Origin: DATBVX01 sp963810775
Lineage (GTDB): Bacteria; Pseudomonadota; Gammaproteobacteria; Steroidobacterales; Steroidobacteraceae
Length of the DNA: 64,000 bases
Assembly: GCA_963810775.1 (NCBI GenBank)
Contig: CAWEOT010000007.1
Span: 62,001-126,000, forward strand
Direction: 5' to 3'
A program made the translations under genes and the position numbers. Under the pieces are notes generated by a model, which was not told the DNA's origin, made no database searches, and was given only the letters and a program-made list of their open reading frames with translations. Shown here in pieces: positions 9,995-19,717 of this stretch. Position 1 is the stretch's first letter; the number at the start of each line of letters is the position of its first letter.

Positions 9995-10345
9995 TCAGAA
10001 CAGGCCGAGAACGCCCAACAGCAGAATCAGGAAAGCCGTCACGGCCAGCAATGCGTGGCCTGCGACAAAGCCTGTCGGCAGCGGACGCTTACGGGCGTGA
10101 TATCCCAGCGCGAGCGTGAAACCGCCAAGCGCCGCGATCAGGAACAGGTACAGCGCCCATCGTGCCGCATTGCCCGCACCCTCCTTGAACACTGCGAGCA
10201 ACAACAGCACCAGGCCGGTCGCCGCAAAGATGCCGTGTATCACGGCTACCCGAACCGAAGGAGTGCGTCCCTTGAAATGGCCAATGGCCATGGTCAGTCC
10301 CGCAACCGCCGCAGCGGCGAATACCACCAATGCCCAGGTCACCAT
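9995..10345 (-). CDS. Small four-helix membrane protein, unknown function
   Basis: ATG at 10345 is preceded by a GGGG ribosome site; a start 24 bases upstream is possible but has no such site. The 116 residues contain four hydrophobic segments (MVTWALVVFAAAAVAGLTMA, GIFAATGLVLLLLAV, WALYLFLIAALGGFTLAL, LLAVTAFLILLLGVLGLF) joined by short basic loops. I do not recognise a named family. It is first in an operon with a DUF2231 protein and a winged-helix regulator. Confidence 0.7.
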   Translation of the reverse strand: MVTWALVVFAAAAVAGLTMAIGHFKGRTPSVRVAVIHGIFAATGLVLLLLAVFKEGAGNAARWALYLFLIAALGGFTLALGYHARKRPLPTGFVAGHALLAVTAFLILLLGVLGLF

Positions 10346-10576
10346 CTTGTTCCCCTTATATACAAGCAATGACTTGCATAATTCTTATACGCCGGTTGGT
10401 CGGACAGACGCAAGGCCTGCCGCCCTGCTGTGGCGACCAAAAGCTGGTAGCCCGGTCGGAATCGCTGCGCAACTCGCTCCAGTTCGAAGTTTCTTTGCGA
10501 AACGGCTAAAGTTCCGGGCGGCCGGAACACTGCTGCGCAGGTTTTTGGTCGTTTCTTTAATTGCACGAGAAAACTC

Positions 10577-10858
10577 ATGACAAAACTCTATGTGGGAAAC
10601 CTGCCATTTTCGGCCACGGAAGCCGCCGTGCGCGCGCTCTTCGCCCAGCATGGCACCGTGGAATCCGTGACTCTCATCTCCGATCGCGATACGGGCAGAC
10701 CACGCGGCTTTGGCTTCGTCGAAATGTCCAATGCCGATGCGGCACGCGCCATCCAGAACCTCAACGGCTACCAGATGGAAGGACGTGCTCTCAAGGTGAA
10801 TGAAGCGCAGGAGAAATCGCGCGGCCCGGGCGGCGGTCGACCACCCCGCCGATACTGA
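10577..10858 (+). CDS. RRM-domain RNA-binding protein
   Basis: 93 residues comprising a single RNA recognition motif with RNP2 (LYVGNL, residues 4-9) and RNP1 (RGFGFVEM, about residues 36-43) and a short Gly/Arg/Pro tail (GPGGGRPPRRY). Such stand-alone RRM proteins are common in proteobacteria and cyanobacteria, where some respond to cold. It is isolated between a divergent membrane operon and an FMN oxidase. The 207 bases upstream (10370-10576) contain no gene and end in an AT-rich leader. Confidence 0.92.
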   Translation: MTKLYVGNLPFSATEAAVRALFAQHGTVESVTLISDRDTGRPRGFGFVEMSNADAARAIQNLNGYQMEGRALKVNEAQEKSRGPGGGRPPRRY

Positions 10859-10904
10859 TCGCCCTGCCCGCCGGCGATATCAGTGCTGATGAGCTGAGAA
10901 GCTG

Positions 10905-12089
10905 GTGACAGTGATCACGAGCATTGCGGACTTGCGCGAGCTCGCGCGCAGGCGCGTTCCGCGAGCCATGTTCGACTACGCGGATCGTGGCTCCTACGAT
11001 GAGATCACTATCCGGCGCAACCGGGCCGATCTCGAGGCGATTGCATTCCGCCAGCGTGTGGCGATCGACGTGTCCGCCCAGTCGCTTGCGACGACGATCG
11101 CGGGCGAGCCGGCGACGATGCCGGTCGCTATCGCGCCCACCGGGCTCACGGGCCTGTTCTACCCCGACGGCGAGATCGTCGGCGCGCGTGCCGCGCAGGC
11201 ATTCGGCATTCCTTTCTGCTTGAGCACGCTGTCGATCTGCTCGATCGAGGATGTACGCGCGGCGGTCTCCAAACCGTTCTGGTTTCAGCTCTACCTGATG
11301 CGCGATCGGGACTTCAACCAGCATCTGATTGCGCGCGCACAGGCAGCACAGTGCTCGGCGATCGTGCTGACTCTCGATCTGCAGGTCCAGGGCGTACGGC
11401 GCCAGGATCTCAAGAACGGTCTCGCCATTCCCCCGCGCCTCACGGCGCGCAACGCTTTCGAAATAGCGATGCGGCCTTCCTGGGCACTCGGCGTGCTGTT
11501 CGGAAGGCGTCGCAGCTTCGGCAATCTCGAGGGCCGGATGCCCGGTGCCACAGGCCTCGTCACCTTGTCGCAGTGGATCGCGACGCAGTTCGACCCCACG
11601 GTGAGCTGGAAGGATGTCGAGTGGGTACGCAGTCAGTGGCCCGGCAAACTGATCCTCAAAGGCGTGCTCGATGCCGAAGACGCGCGCCTCGCCTGCGAGA
11701 GCGGTGCGGACGCCATCGTCGTATCGAATCACGGTGGGCGCCAGCTCGATGGCGCACCCTCAACCATCTCGGCATTGCCGGCCGTCGTCGAAGCGACTGA
11801 TGGACGCTGCGAAGTGCTTCTTGATGGTGGCGTTCAATGTGGCCAGGACGTATTGCGCGCCCTTGCCTTGGGCGCGAAAGCCTGTCTCATTGGAAAGTCT
11901 TTCCTGTACGCGCTGGCTGCGATGGGCGGGGAGGGCGTGACGACCGCGCTCGATCTCATCCGCAAGGAGCTCGCGGTGTCGCTCGCGCTGACCGGTTGCA
12001 ACAACGTGCAGGCGGTGGACCGCAGCATCCTGTTCGATTCGGCCCCGGCTGCAACTGTCATGCGGAGAACGGTCAAAGCGTTCTCGTGA
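10905..12089 (+). CDS. FMN-dependent alpha-hydroxy-acid oxidase/dehydrogenase (LldD-like)
   Basis: 394 residues from GTG at 10905. It matches the TIM-barrel flavoprotein family of L-lactate dehydrogenase, glycolate oxidase and mandelate dehydrogenase. N-terminal FDYADRGSYDE, the substrate/FMN segment APTGLTGLFYPDGE, KGVLDAEDARLA for the flavin lysine, and the catalytic histidine signature SNHGGRQLD are all present, followed by DGGVQCGQDVLRAL and GKSFLYAL for FMN phosphate binding. It oxidises an L-2-hydroxy acid to the 2-oxo acid; the exact substrate cannot be deduced. The stop overlaps the start of the next gene (GTGA). Confidence 0.93.
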   Translation: MTVITSIADLRELARRRVPRAMFDYADRGSYDEITIRRNRADLEAIAFRQRVAIDVSAQSLATTIAGEPATMPVAIAPTGLTGLFYPDGEIVGARAAQAFGIPFCLSTLSICSIEDVRAAVSKPFWFQLYLMRDRDFNQHLIARAQAAQCSAIVLTLDLQVQGVRRQDLKNGLAIPPRLTARNAFEIAMRPSWALGVLFGRRRSFGNLEGRMPGATGLVTLSQWIATQFDPTVSWKDVEWVRSQWPGKLILKGVLDAEDARLACESGADAIVVSNHGGRQLDGAPSTISALPAVVEATDGRCEVLLDGGVQCGQDVLRALALGAKACLIGKSFLYALAAMGGEGVTTALDLIRKELAVSLALTGCNNVQAVDRSILFDSAPAATVMRRTVKAFS

Positions 12090-12556
12090 GTTCCGTGCCT
12101 TCCATACGACGGGCCTTCGGCATTCTGTTTCTGGTCCTGCTGATCGGCGCGCCTCACCGTGCACGGGCAGACGACATTCGCGAGCGGCAGCTTGAGATCG
12201 ATGTGGAGCAGCTGCGCCGCGAGGTGCAAGCACAGGCTCGCCGGATCGATCAATTGGAAAGAGGCACGGCGCGCTCCACCGAGCGATCCGTCGCCGAATC
12301 GGCTCGCAATGCTCCGCCCGCTCCCGTCAAGGCGCCGCCTTGGCTGGTGGCCGCGAATTGGGACCGCGTTAGTGTGGGCACGAGCGAAACCGAGGTGGCG
12401 AAAATTCTTGGGCCGGCCACTTCGCAACGCGCGGGCGACGGCACAACGACGCTCCTCCTCTACGCCCTTGAAGTCCAGGAAGGGGTTTTTCTGGCCGGTC
12501 GGGTCGAAATTCAGGCCGGAAAGGTAAGTGCAGTGCAAAAGCCGGCGCTACGCTGA
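12086..12556 (+). CDS. Periplasmic coiled-coil protein with SmpA/BamE-like segment
   Basis: GTG at 12086 overlaps the oxidase stop by four bases, indicating translational coupling. The 156 residues start with a signal peptide (FGILFLVLLIGAPHRARA), continue with a short coiled coil (LRREVQAQARRIDQLER), then a C-terminal region NWDRVSVGTSETEVAKILGP that resembles the repeat geometry of SmpA/BamE-like proteins (G.S..EV...LG). I do not assign a function. Its coupling to the FMN oxidase may be accidental. Confidence 0.65.
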   Translation: MSSVPSIRRAFGILFLVLLIGAPHRARADDIRERQLEIDVEQLRREVQAQARRIDQLERGTARSTERSVAESARNAPPAPVKAPPWLVAANWDRVSVGTSETEVAKILGPATSQRAGDGTTTLLLYALEVQEGVFLAGRVEIQAGKVSAVQKPALR

Positions 12557-12631
12557 GCCCGTTCGCCTTGTCGACGGAGCGCGCAGCCGGCAAGATTTCG
12601 CATCCACGCGCGATAGCCGAAGAGACCACCC

Positions 12632-14131
12632 ATGGGCAAGAAATTCGACAATATCCTCGGGACGATCGGCCGCACTCCGGTCGTGAGAATCAACAAGCTC
12701 GCCCCGCCGCACGTCAATCTCTACGTCAAGATCGAGGCCTTCAACCCCATGGGCTCGGTCAAGGATCGCCTCGCGCTCGGCATCATCGAGGACGCTGAGC
12801 GCTGCGGGAAACTGCGACCGGGCCAGACAGTGGTCGAGGCGACCAGCGGCAATACCGGAATCGGGCTCGCGATGGTGTGCGCGCAGAAGGGCTATCCGCT
12901 CGTCGTCACGATGGCGGAGAACTTCAGCGTGGAGCGACGCAAGATGATGCGCTTCCTCGGCGCGCGGGTCGTGCTCACCCCGGCGGCATTGAAGGGCAGC
13001 GGTATGCTCGGCAAAGCCGTCGAGCTGGCTGAGAAGCACGGCTGGTTCCTGTGTCGTCAGTTCGAAAACGAATCGAACCCCGACATACATTCGCGCACTA
13101 CGGCGCCGGAGATCATTGAGGCCTTCGAGGGAGAGAAGCTCGATTATTGGGTTACGGGGTTCGGCACTGGCGGCACGCTCAAAGGAGTCGCACGCGTGCT
13201 TCGAAAGCAGCGTCCGGAAACAAAGATCGTAGTGTGCGAACCCGACAATTCGCAGCTCCTCGGTAGTGGTATTCCGCAGCCGCGGGGGGCCGACGGCACG
13301 CCAAGCGGCAGTCACCCGCTGTTTCGCCCGCATCTCATGCAAGGCTGGAGTCCGGACTTCATTCCGAAGCTCACCGACGATTCGGCCAACATGAAACTGA
13401 TCGACCAGATACTGCCGATCAACGGCGCAGAAGCACTCAAGTGTTCGCGTGACCTGGCGCAGAAGGAAGGTATCTTCGTCGGGATTACGGGCGGCGCAAC
13501 GTTTGCCGGGGCATTGCAGGTGTGTCAGTCGGCGCCCAAGGGTGCGAACGTCCTCTGCATGCTGCCGGACACTGCCGAGCGCTATCTCAGCACGCCACTG
13601 TTTGCCGATATCCCCGCCGACATGACCGAGGACGAGATCAAGATTGCGCGTTCCACACCGAACTATCGCTTCGATGTATCCGCCGCCCCCGCACCTGCGC
13701 TGCAACCGCAGGCCGTCAGCGCACCGCCACCCGTGGAAGCCGATGCGGCGGCTTTCGTTGCGCAAGCCGTGAATGATCGCCAGCAACCCGTAGTGATGTT
13801 TGCACTCGAATGGTGCGAGTTCTGCTGGTCGGTGCGCCGTATGTTCGGCAAATACAAGATCCCATATCGGTCCGTCGATCTCGACTCGGTCGAGTATCAG
13901 AAGGACAACCGGGGCGGCAAGATACGCGCTGCGCTCACGGCCAAGACCTCTGTAGCGACGATTCCGCAGATCTTCGTTGGCGGGGAATTCATGGGAGGCG
14001 CTACGGATGTGCTGCAAGCGTGCAAGGAAGGGCGGCTGCAGAAACTTCTCGCCACCAGCGGCGTGAAATATGACGAAACGGTGCGCGACGATCCGTTCAG
14101 CTTCCTGCCGACCTGGCTGCATCCGCGCTAG
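12632..14131 (+). CDS. Cysteine synthase-like PLP enzyme fused to glutaredoxin
   Basis: 499 residues. Residues 1 to about 340 are a CysK/cystathionine-beta-synthase fold: PLP lysine at 44 (NPMGSVKDRLAL), phosphate loop TSGNTG, the GFGTGGTLKG segment, and GITGGATFAGAL. A Pro/Ala linker leads to a glutaredoxin domain from about residue 384, with active site WCEFC (394-398) and the TIPQIFVGGEFMGG glutathione-site region. The synthase part would make cysteine from O-acetylserine and sulfide; the glutaredoxin may handle a thiol or persulfide product (inference). Ordinary CysK is about 310-330 residues, so the fusion is notable. ATG follows an AGAGACC stretch. Confidence 0.9.
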   Translation: MGKKFDNILGTIGRTPVVRINKLAPPHVNLYVKIEAFNPMGSVKDRLALGIIEDAERCGKLRPGQTVVEATSGNTGIGLAMVCAQKGYPLVVTMAENFSVERRKMMRFLGARVVLTPAALKGSGMLGKAVELAEKHGWFLCRQFENESNPDIHSRTTAPEIIEAFEGEKLDYWVTGFGTGGTLKGVARVLRKQRPETKIVVCEPDNSQLLGSGIPQPRGADGTPSGSHPLFRPHLMQGWSPDFIPKLTDDSANMKLIDQILPINGAEALKCSRDLAQKEGIFVGITGGATFAGALQVCQSAPKGANVLCMLPDTAERYLSTPLFADIPADMTEDEIKIARSTPNYRFDVSAAPAPALQPQAVSAPPPVEADAAAFVAQAVNDRQQPVVMFALEWCEFCWSVRRMFGKYKIPYRSVDLDSVEYQKDNRGGKIRAALTAKTSVATIPQIFVGGEFMGGATDVLQACKEGRLQKLLATSGVKYDETVRDDPFSFLPTWLHPR

Positions 14132-14411
14132 CCATTACGCCCACCGTCCACACCGCTCGCCGCGGTGCGATAAAGAGCGCGTCCACGACAGAGACTGAGT
14201 GCGGGATCACCGCACCGACACTCAGAACCGTCCTGGGCGGACGCTCCAAGAACAAACGTGTGTCGCGGACGATTCGCTAGTCAGTCGTTCAACGAGATCC
14301 GCCCAGCGGTTTGCTGAGTCCACCAACCAGATTCCAGCTGCGATAACCAAACGGCTCATCACAGATACGGCGTGCAGGCATCACCCTACCAAGCATTTCG
14401 AGGAGAGAAAC

Positions 14412-14768
14412 GTGGAGAGAACTAATGTATTGCAGCGCTCGCGGCAACTGTTGCTTTCCGGTCTTGCCGCGATCGTGTTCGGCCTGGCAACGGCGAGTAG
14501 CGCAACGACGATCAATGGCGAACGAGGCATCAAGGTGAGCTATAGCGAGCTGGATCTCACCAAGCCCACCGGCGCCGAGGCACTCTATCGCCGCATCAGG
14601 AAGGCAGCCTTCACCGTCTGTGGCGCGTATGACAGTCCGATGCCGTGGAGCTACACGGCGAAGTCGCGGTGCTTCAAGAGTGCGGTTGACGATGCGGTGT
14701 CGAAGGTCAATTCGCCCCTTCTGGCCTCGCTGCATCGGAACGAGAACACGCGCTTGGCGAGCAAGTAG
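14412..14768 (+). CDS. UrcA family protein
   Basis: GTG at 14412 is preceded by AGGAGAG. 118 residues: signal peptide ending SATTI, then the UrcA pattern with a first strand VSYSELDLTKPTGAEALYRR and two conserved cysteines (AFTVCGAY, SRCFKSAVDDAV). The family is of unknown function, exported, and typical of sphingomonads, Caulobacter relatives and some gammaproteobacteria. The 280 bases before it (14132-14411) hold no gene. Confidence 0.85.
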   Translation: MERTNVLQRSRQLLLSGLAAIVFGLATASSATTINGERGIKVSYSELDLTKPTGAEALYRRIRKAAFTVCGAYDSPMPWSYTAKSRCFKSAVDDAVSKVNSPLLASLHRNENTRLASK

Positions 14769-15065
14769 GCAGGTGCGAGTTGTCCCTCTGTACGGGCGGG
14801 CGCTCTTCGAGCAAAACGGAATGTATGAGTCCTGCTATTCCGGTTTGTGCGTTGAGCTCCCGCCCTCTCTTCCTGGTCCGGTTTGGATGAAGCCCATGCT
14901 CGAACGTCATCACCATTGGGATTCGCAGGCGCTACCGGATGCATTTGCAAGCCAATCGCAATGGTTGCCGGTGGCACCGTCCTTCGCTATTGCGCTTCGC
15001 AGCGCAACAGCGTTGAATGTTTCGGCGCCGATCAAGGCCGTCCGCTCGCGGGGAAAGGAGAGCGC
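14769..15065. other. Intergenic stretch, no gene seen
   Basis: Between the UrcA gene and the CHAT gene. Frames are open for short distances but show no recognisable protein, and I see no convincing terminator. The last ten bases include the ribosome site of the next gene. Confidence 0.5.
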
Positions 15066-15068
15066 TTG
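15055..15068 (+). promoter_or_regulatory. Ribosome binding site fixing a TTG start
   Basis: AAGGAG at 15055-15060, five spacer bases, then TTG at 15066. This start yields a signal peptide (TLGLLLAGGASLAAP). In-frame starts further upstream would place about 60 unrelated residues before it. Confidence 0.7.
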
Positions 15069-18000
15069 GCGCGGTTGCGGACCACAACTACTGGACACGG
15101 AAACGGCCTCGCGACTCTCGGTCTCCTGTTGGCTGGCGGCGCGTCACTTGCGGCGCCACTTGGAAGTGAAGTCGTGACATGCGCCGCCCTGCAGCAGGTG
15201 CGGGTATCCGATGGTGCTCCGTGGCGCTGCCAGATAGCGCTTGAGCGTAATCATTCGTACCTGGCGGAAGTGTCGCGGCAAAGCCGCGATGTCACTCTCG
15301 AGCTGATCGGAGCGGCTGCCAAGCGCATCGTCAAAGTCGACTCGCCGACGCGCCGGCAGGGGCCAGAAATACTGTTCTACGTTCCGCAGGGCAGCGGAAC
15401 CTACACCCTGGTGCTCGACGTTGCCGACTATGGGATTGCACCGGCGACCGTCGAGCTGAAATTTCAAGCTTTACCCGAGACAGCACAGACGCCTCGGGCG
15501 CGCGGATTGACTGCTCTCACGACCTCGGCAGCGATACTCGAATCGCCCGACGACGCGGCATTGAAGCGGCAGGCCACGGCACTCCAGTCCGCGGTGACTC
15601 AGTTTCAGATCGCGCGTTCCCCGGCGCTCGAAGCAGAAGCGCAGCTGCGGTTGTCTGCTCTTTACTACTGGTCGATATACGACTGGCCGTCGGGGATAGC
15701 GGCAGCCAGAGAGGCTGAGCGTCTCTTCGACAGCCTGCCGGATCAGGTCATGTCCGCGCAGGCGGCGACGTTGGAAGCGGCCTCGTGGATTGAGATGCGT
15801 AAGGTGCCAAAAGGCACGGGGAAAGCGACGCCGAAGTCGGGCCGCGCGCCTCTGGATGAGGCCGTGCAGTTGCTGCAACAGGCGGCCACGCGCTTCGATG
15901 CGGCCGGGGTGAAATACGCCGCTGCCACAGCCAAGAACTTTCTCGGCATCGCGCTCGACTATCAAGGAAAGACTGGAGAGGCACGCGCCAGCTACGCGGA
16001 CGCAGTGCGCATTTTCGGGGAGCTCGGTGAGACGCCCAGCGAGGCGGTGTCGCTGGCGAATATCGCCGTACTCGACTTTCAGGCCGGGCAACTACATCGA
16101 GGCAGTGAGTACATACGAGCGTGAGCTCGGCAAACTGGATCCAAACCGGGATCGTGAATCCTACGTCACCATTCTGAACAATCTGGGAGTCGCGCAGTCC
16201 ATCCTGGGAAATGCCGACGAGTCCGTCGCGGCGCTGACGCAAGCACTGCCGCTCACTGAAGGCAGTACCCTGTCGGTCGAACGCGCGCGAGTGTTGCACA
16301 ATCTCGGACGTACCTATCTCAATCTCGGTGAACAGGAGCGCGGGAGTGTATTCGCCGGTCAGGCGCTGGAACTGCGCCAGGCTGACCCCGATCGGGATCG
16401 ACGCGGCCTGCTGACGAGCCTGTTGCTGGTGGGCGAGCTCAGTCGCGATGCGGGAGATACCCAGAAGGCACTCAAACTGCACATTCAAGCGCTCGATCAG
16501 GTGAGGTCGCCCCAGGAGCAAATTCGCGTCCTGTTCGCGATCGGTAAGGACCAGATGGCGGCAGGTGAGATCGGCGCGGCGCTCGACACCTATCAACGTG
16601 CCCTCAAACTCGATTTGCCCGCGGATTGGCCGGTGCGCGTCTCGGTGTCAGGAGCCTTTGGGTACGCGCTGAGTCGCTCCGGAAAGGCGGAGGGCCGCAG
16701 ATTGCTGCTCAAATCGGCCCAGGCTCATGAAGCGGCCGACGACAATGAACTCGCGGCACAAGACTACTACCTGCTGGCTTCGGAAGAACGTCGTGGTGGC
16801 GAGGTGGATGCGGCGCTTCGGGACGTTGGCCGGGCGATTGCACTCTTCACCGGACAGCGGATCCGTGCGGTGAATCCCGACCTGCGCGCGACATATGTGG
16901 CCAATCGCACTGGCGCTTATGAGTTGCAGGCCGATCTGTACATGACGCTGCGGGAGCGTGCAAAGAACGCTGCCGAACAGGAACGACTCGGCTCCGCGGC
17001 TCTTGGCAGCGCGGAGTTGCTGCGCGCGCGGGCACTCGAGGATTTCCGTCAGTTTGCCCAGGCCGTCCCCGAACAAGGAGAGGCAGCGGAAGGCTCCAAA
17101 GTCGCGGAGCTGGATGCACGCCTCGCGGCAAAGCGCAATGGTCTGGCCAGACTCATGGATCTCGAGAATCCGCCCGCGGATCGCATCGCCGCCGTGCGCC
17201 GGGAAATTGCGCTGTTACGAACGGAACTCGACATCGCACGAAAGAAGCAGACGCCGACGGATGCGAAGATTCCGACGGCAGGGCCGCTGTCATTGTCGGA
17301 GCTGCAACGGTCTCTGGCTGCCGACACGACCATAATCACCTGGCTACCCGGGGAAACGCGCAGCTGGATCTGGTGCATCACGCGCACGCAAGCCCGCTCC
17401 TTCGCGCTGTCTGCAGGTCACGAGCTTGAAGCGGCAGCGCGGGAGCTGCACGTGCTGTGGAGTCACCCGCCGTCGGGTAGTGGAGCGAGCAAGCGCGAAC
17501 TCGAAGCCAGCCGCATGATCCTCGGTGAGGCGGCTGCCATGATTGCGGAAAAGCGCAACCTCGTGGTGGTCGCCGACGGCGCATTACGTGCGATTCCTCT
17601 TGGGGCACTGTGGATCGATCGCGCTGCAGATGGTCAGAGACATCGGCTCGCGGAGACCACCGCGGTCTCCTATCGGCCAGCCCTCAAGCGCTGGACCATC
17701 GCCACACCTTCGGTGGTGGTGCAGACGCCTCGCATCCTGCTGGTGGGTGATCCCGTGATCATCGGTGACAACCAGCATCGGAGCGCGGCCGATATGCGGG
17801 GAACAGCGCTTGCAGATCCAGCCGCAGCTTTTCTAGCCTCTGCCCGGCTCGAGGCGCGAGGTCGATGGCATCATCAAAGTGGCTACGGGCTGGCAAACGG
17901 ATGTGCTGCTCGGGCCGGACGCCACCAAATCCGCGGTGCTGAGACAGCCACTTGGTTCTTTCCGCGTGCTGCATTTCGCGACGCATGCACGCCTCGACGT

Positions 18001-18403
18001 GCACGATCCGCAGCTTTCTTCGATCGTCTTGTCGAGCAAACGCGCAGATGTCGGCCGAATTGACTCATCACTCAGCTTGCGCGAGATCATCGGCCTCGGT
18101 CTGCATGCGGACGCGGTGGTACTGAGCGCCTGCGAGGGCTCGCTCGGCAAAGAGTACCGGGGACAACTCTCATTCGGCTTGTCCGAGGCATTTCTGCTCG
18201 CCGGCGCCAATAACGTGCTCGGAACGTTGTGGAAGGTGTCGGATACCGCGACCGACAGGTACATGCAGCGCTACTATGAGAATTACATGCGCCTGGGCCT
18301 GAGCTCGGTGGCAGCTGCTCAGGCGGCAGCGCGCGTGATGATGAGTGATCCGAAGTACAGTCACCCGTTCTACTGGGCGGGTTTCGTGGTACTGAGTTCC
18401 TGA
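15066..18403 (+). pseudogene. TPR-CHAT domain protease-like protein, two +1 frameshifts
   Basis: Starting at TTG 15066, the protein has a signal peptide, a beta-rich N-terminal part, a long TPR array (ANIAVLDFQ onwards) and a C-terminal CHAT (caspase HetF-associated with TPRs) domain. The frame shifts by one extra base near 16088-16096 (GGG run) and again between about 17836 and 17853. Joining the frames gives roughly 1,111 residues. After the second shift the CHAT core reads LPGSRREVDG, then the histidine motif HFATHARLD and the cysteine motif LSACEGS, so both catalytic residues of the caspase-like dyad are retained. CHAT proteases are commonly switched by TPR-bound partners. It is followed by a lipoprotein, sigma and anti-sigma genes, with a subtilase on the other strand. 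Export of a CHAT protein is unusual but has family precedents. Confidence 0.82.
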
Positions 18404-18452
18404 GGCAGATCAGCTACCAGAGTCCTGTGGAACAAGAATGAAGGAGTCATTT

Positions 18453-18983
18453 ATGAACATCCGCACGATCATGCTTCTGTCATTTGTTTTCGCATTGAGT
18501 TCGTGTTGCAAGGCCGGCTACTCATCGTTGACGCCCGGCGAAGACAGCGTCAAACCGTCCGAAAAGGAGCCCTATAAGGTATGTCACGTGGATGGCGACA
18601 GTCAGAAGCCCGGTCGCGAGAAATCCGATGCCAAGTTTCAGCTGGCGATAGGCGACGAGATTGTCATCACCAAAGTCGCAGCCGTTACGGATGTCGGGTT
18701 CAAGATGCTCGGTCACAGTGAGGACCAATTGGCGATGGTGGCGTGTTGCAACGGTCAGGTGCTGGCTGGTGCAGGCGACTTTACCTACAGCCGGCCGCAC
18801 GAATCTGCGCTGAGGCCGGTGCGACTGGTCAAGATTCAGAAGGAACCGGGAAAGAAGCCGGACGGCTGCAAGCTCGACAACGTCATCGTGATCAATTTCT
18901 GCGGCGTGGACGAGCGAACTGGCAATTGGACGTGCACCGACGGCAACGACCCGCACGGCAACGGCGCTCACGCCGAAAATTGA
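18453..18983 (+). CDS. Putative lipoprotein of unknown function
   Basis: ATG at 18453 is preceded by AAGGAG; an ATG 15 bases upstream has no such site. 176 residues. The N-terminus TIMLLSFVFALSSC fits a lipoprotein signal with Cys at about residue 18. The mature part has six further Cys residues and a DNVIVINFCGVDERTGNWTC end; I recognise no family. It sits 49 bases after the CHAT gene and 7 bases before the sigma factor, so it belongs to that operon and may be an envelope partner of the CHAT protein. Confidence 0.7.
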   Translation: MNIRTIMLLSFVFALSSCCKAGYSSLTPGEDSVKPSEKEPYKVCHVDGDSQKPGREKSDAKFQLAIGDEIVITKVAAVTDVGFKMLGHSEDQLAMVACCNGQVLAGAGDFTYSRPHESALRPVRLVKIQKEPGKKPDGCKLDNVIVINFCGVDERTGNWTCTDGNDPHGNGAHAEN

Positions 18984-18990
18984 TCAGTGA

Positions 18991-19692
18991 ATGGGTAGCG
19001 CGCGTATGATCAAGTCGGTCACATCACTTGCCACGTATCGCAGGCTCAGGTCTGTGAACACCGATCGCACGGCTGCTGAAGTGCAGAGTTCCGAGCGCGC
19101 GTTGAATGACGAGGCGACATCGTCGGCGTCACGATCCGGCGTCAGCGTCTCCACCATCGAGGCGCTGATCTCGCGTAACTACTCCGGCCTGCGCCTCCTC
19201 ATTCAGCGCCGCACGGGAGATCCGCAGCTTGCTGCCGACTTGCTCAACGACGCGGTGTGCACGACCTGGGAAAAATGGCAGGCGGGGCAGATCGAGCGTC
19301 CCGAGCTCATCGCGGGCTACATCTTCCAGGTCGCGATGAACCTGCTGCGCAATCAGCGCCGCAAGCTCGGCGAGCGGCCGGAAAGGCGTGCCACTACTGA
19401 TCAGCTCGATGCGCTGATAGATCCGGACTCGGCGCGTGACCATGCACTCGAAGAAAGCATCGCCGCGCGTGTCCGGCGACTGCTGCGCAGTATGACGACG
19501 CCGCGTGACCGGCTGGTCCTGACGCGCTTCTATCTCGAAGAGGTCGACAAGGAATCCATCTGCCGTGAGCTCGGCCTCGAGCCACTGCAGTTCGACAAAA
19601 TCCTGCATCGGGCGCGTGGCCGCTTGCGCGAACTGGTCGAATCGCACGGACTGAGGAAGACGGATCTGTTTTCGGTACTGGTGCTGATGTGA
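18991..19692 (+). CDS. ECF-like sigma-70 family RNA polymerase sigma factor
   Basis: 233 residues if translated from 18991; an ATG at 19006 or GTG at 19054 is also possible because no start has a good ribosome site. Region 2 is visible as LISRNYSGLRLLIQRRTGDPQLAADLLNDAVCTTWEKW and IAGYIFQVAMNLLRNQRR. Region 4 is seen as RSMTTPRDRLVLTRFYLEEVDKESICRELGL...FDKILHRARGRLREL. A Ser/Ala-rich N-terminal extension of about 50 residues is added. The paired downstream gene looks like its anti-sigma factor. Likely target: its own CHAT/lipoprotein/sigma operon (inference). Confidence 0.85.
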   Translation: MGSARMIKSVTSLATYRRLRSVNTDRTAAEVQSSERALNDEATSSASRSGVSVSTIEALISRNYSGLRLLIQRRTGDPQLAADLLNDAVCTTWEKWQAGQIERPELIAGYIFQVAMNLLRNQRRKLGERPERRATTDQLDALIDPDSARDHALEESIAARVRRLLRSMTTPRDRLVLTRFYLEEVDKESICRELGLEPLQFDKILHRARGRLRELVESHGLRKTDLFSVLVLM

Positions 19693-19717
19693 ATGACGGT
19701 TATTGGAGGTTGCAGCC

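Noticed and set aside
12548..14122. A 524-codon antisense frame opposite the cysteine synthase-glutaredoxin gene
   Set aside because: The sense strand has full catalytic motifs in both domains; the antisense product has none.
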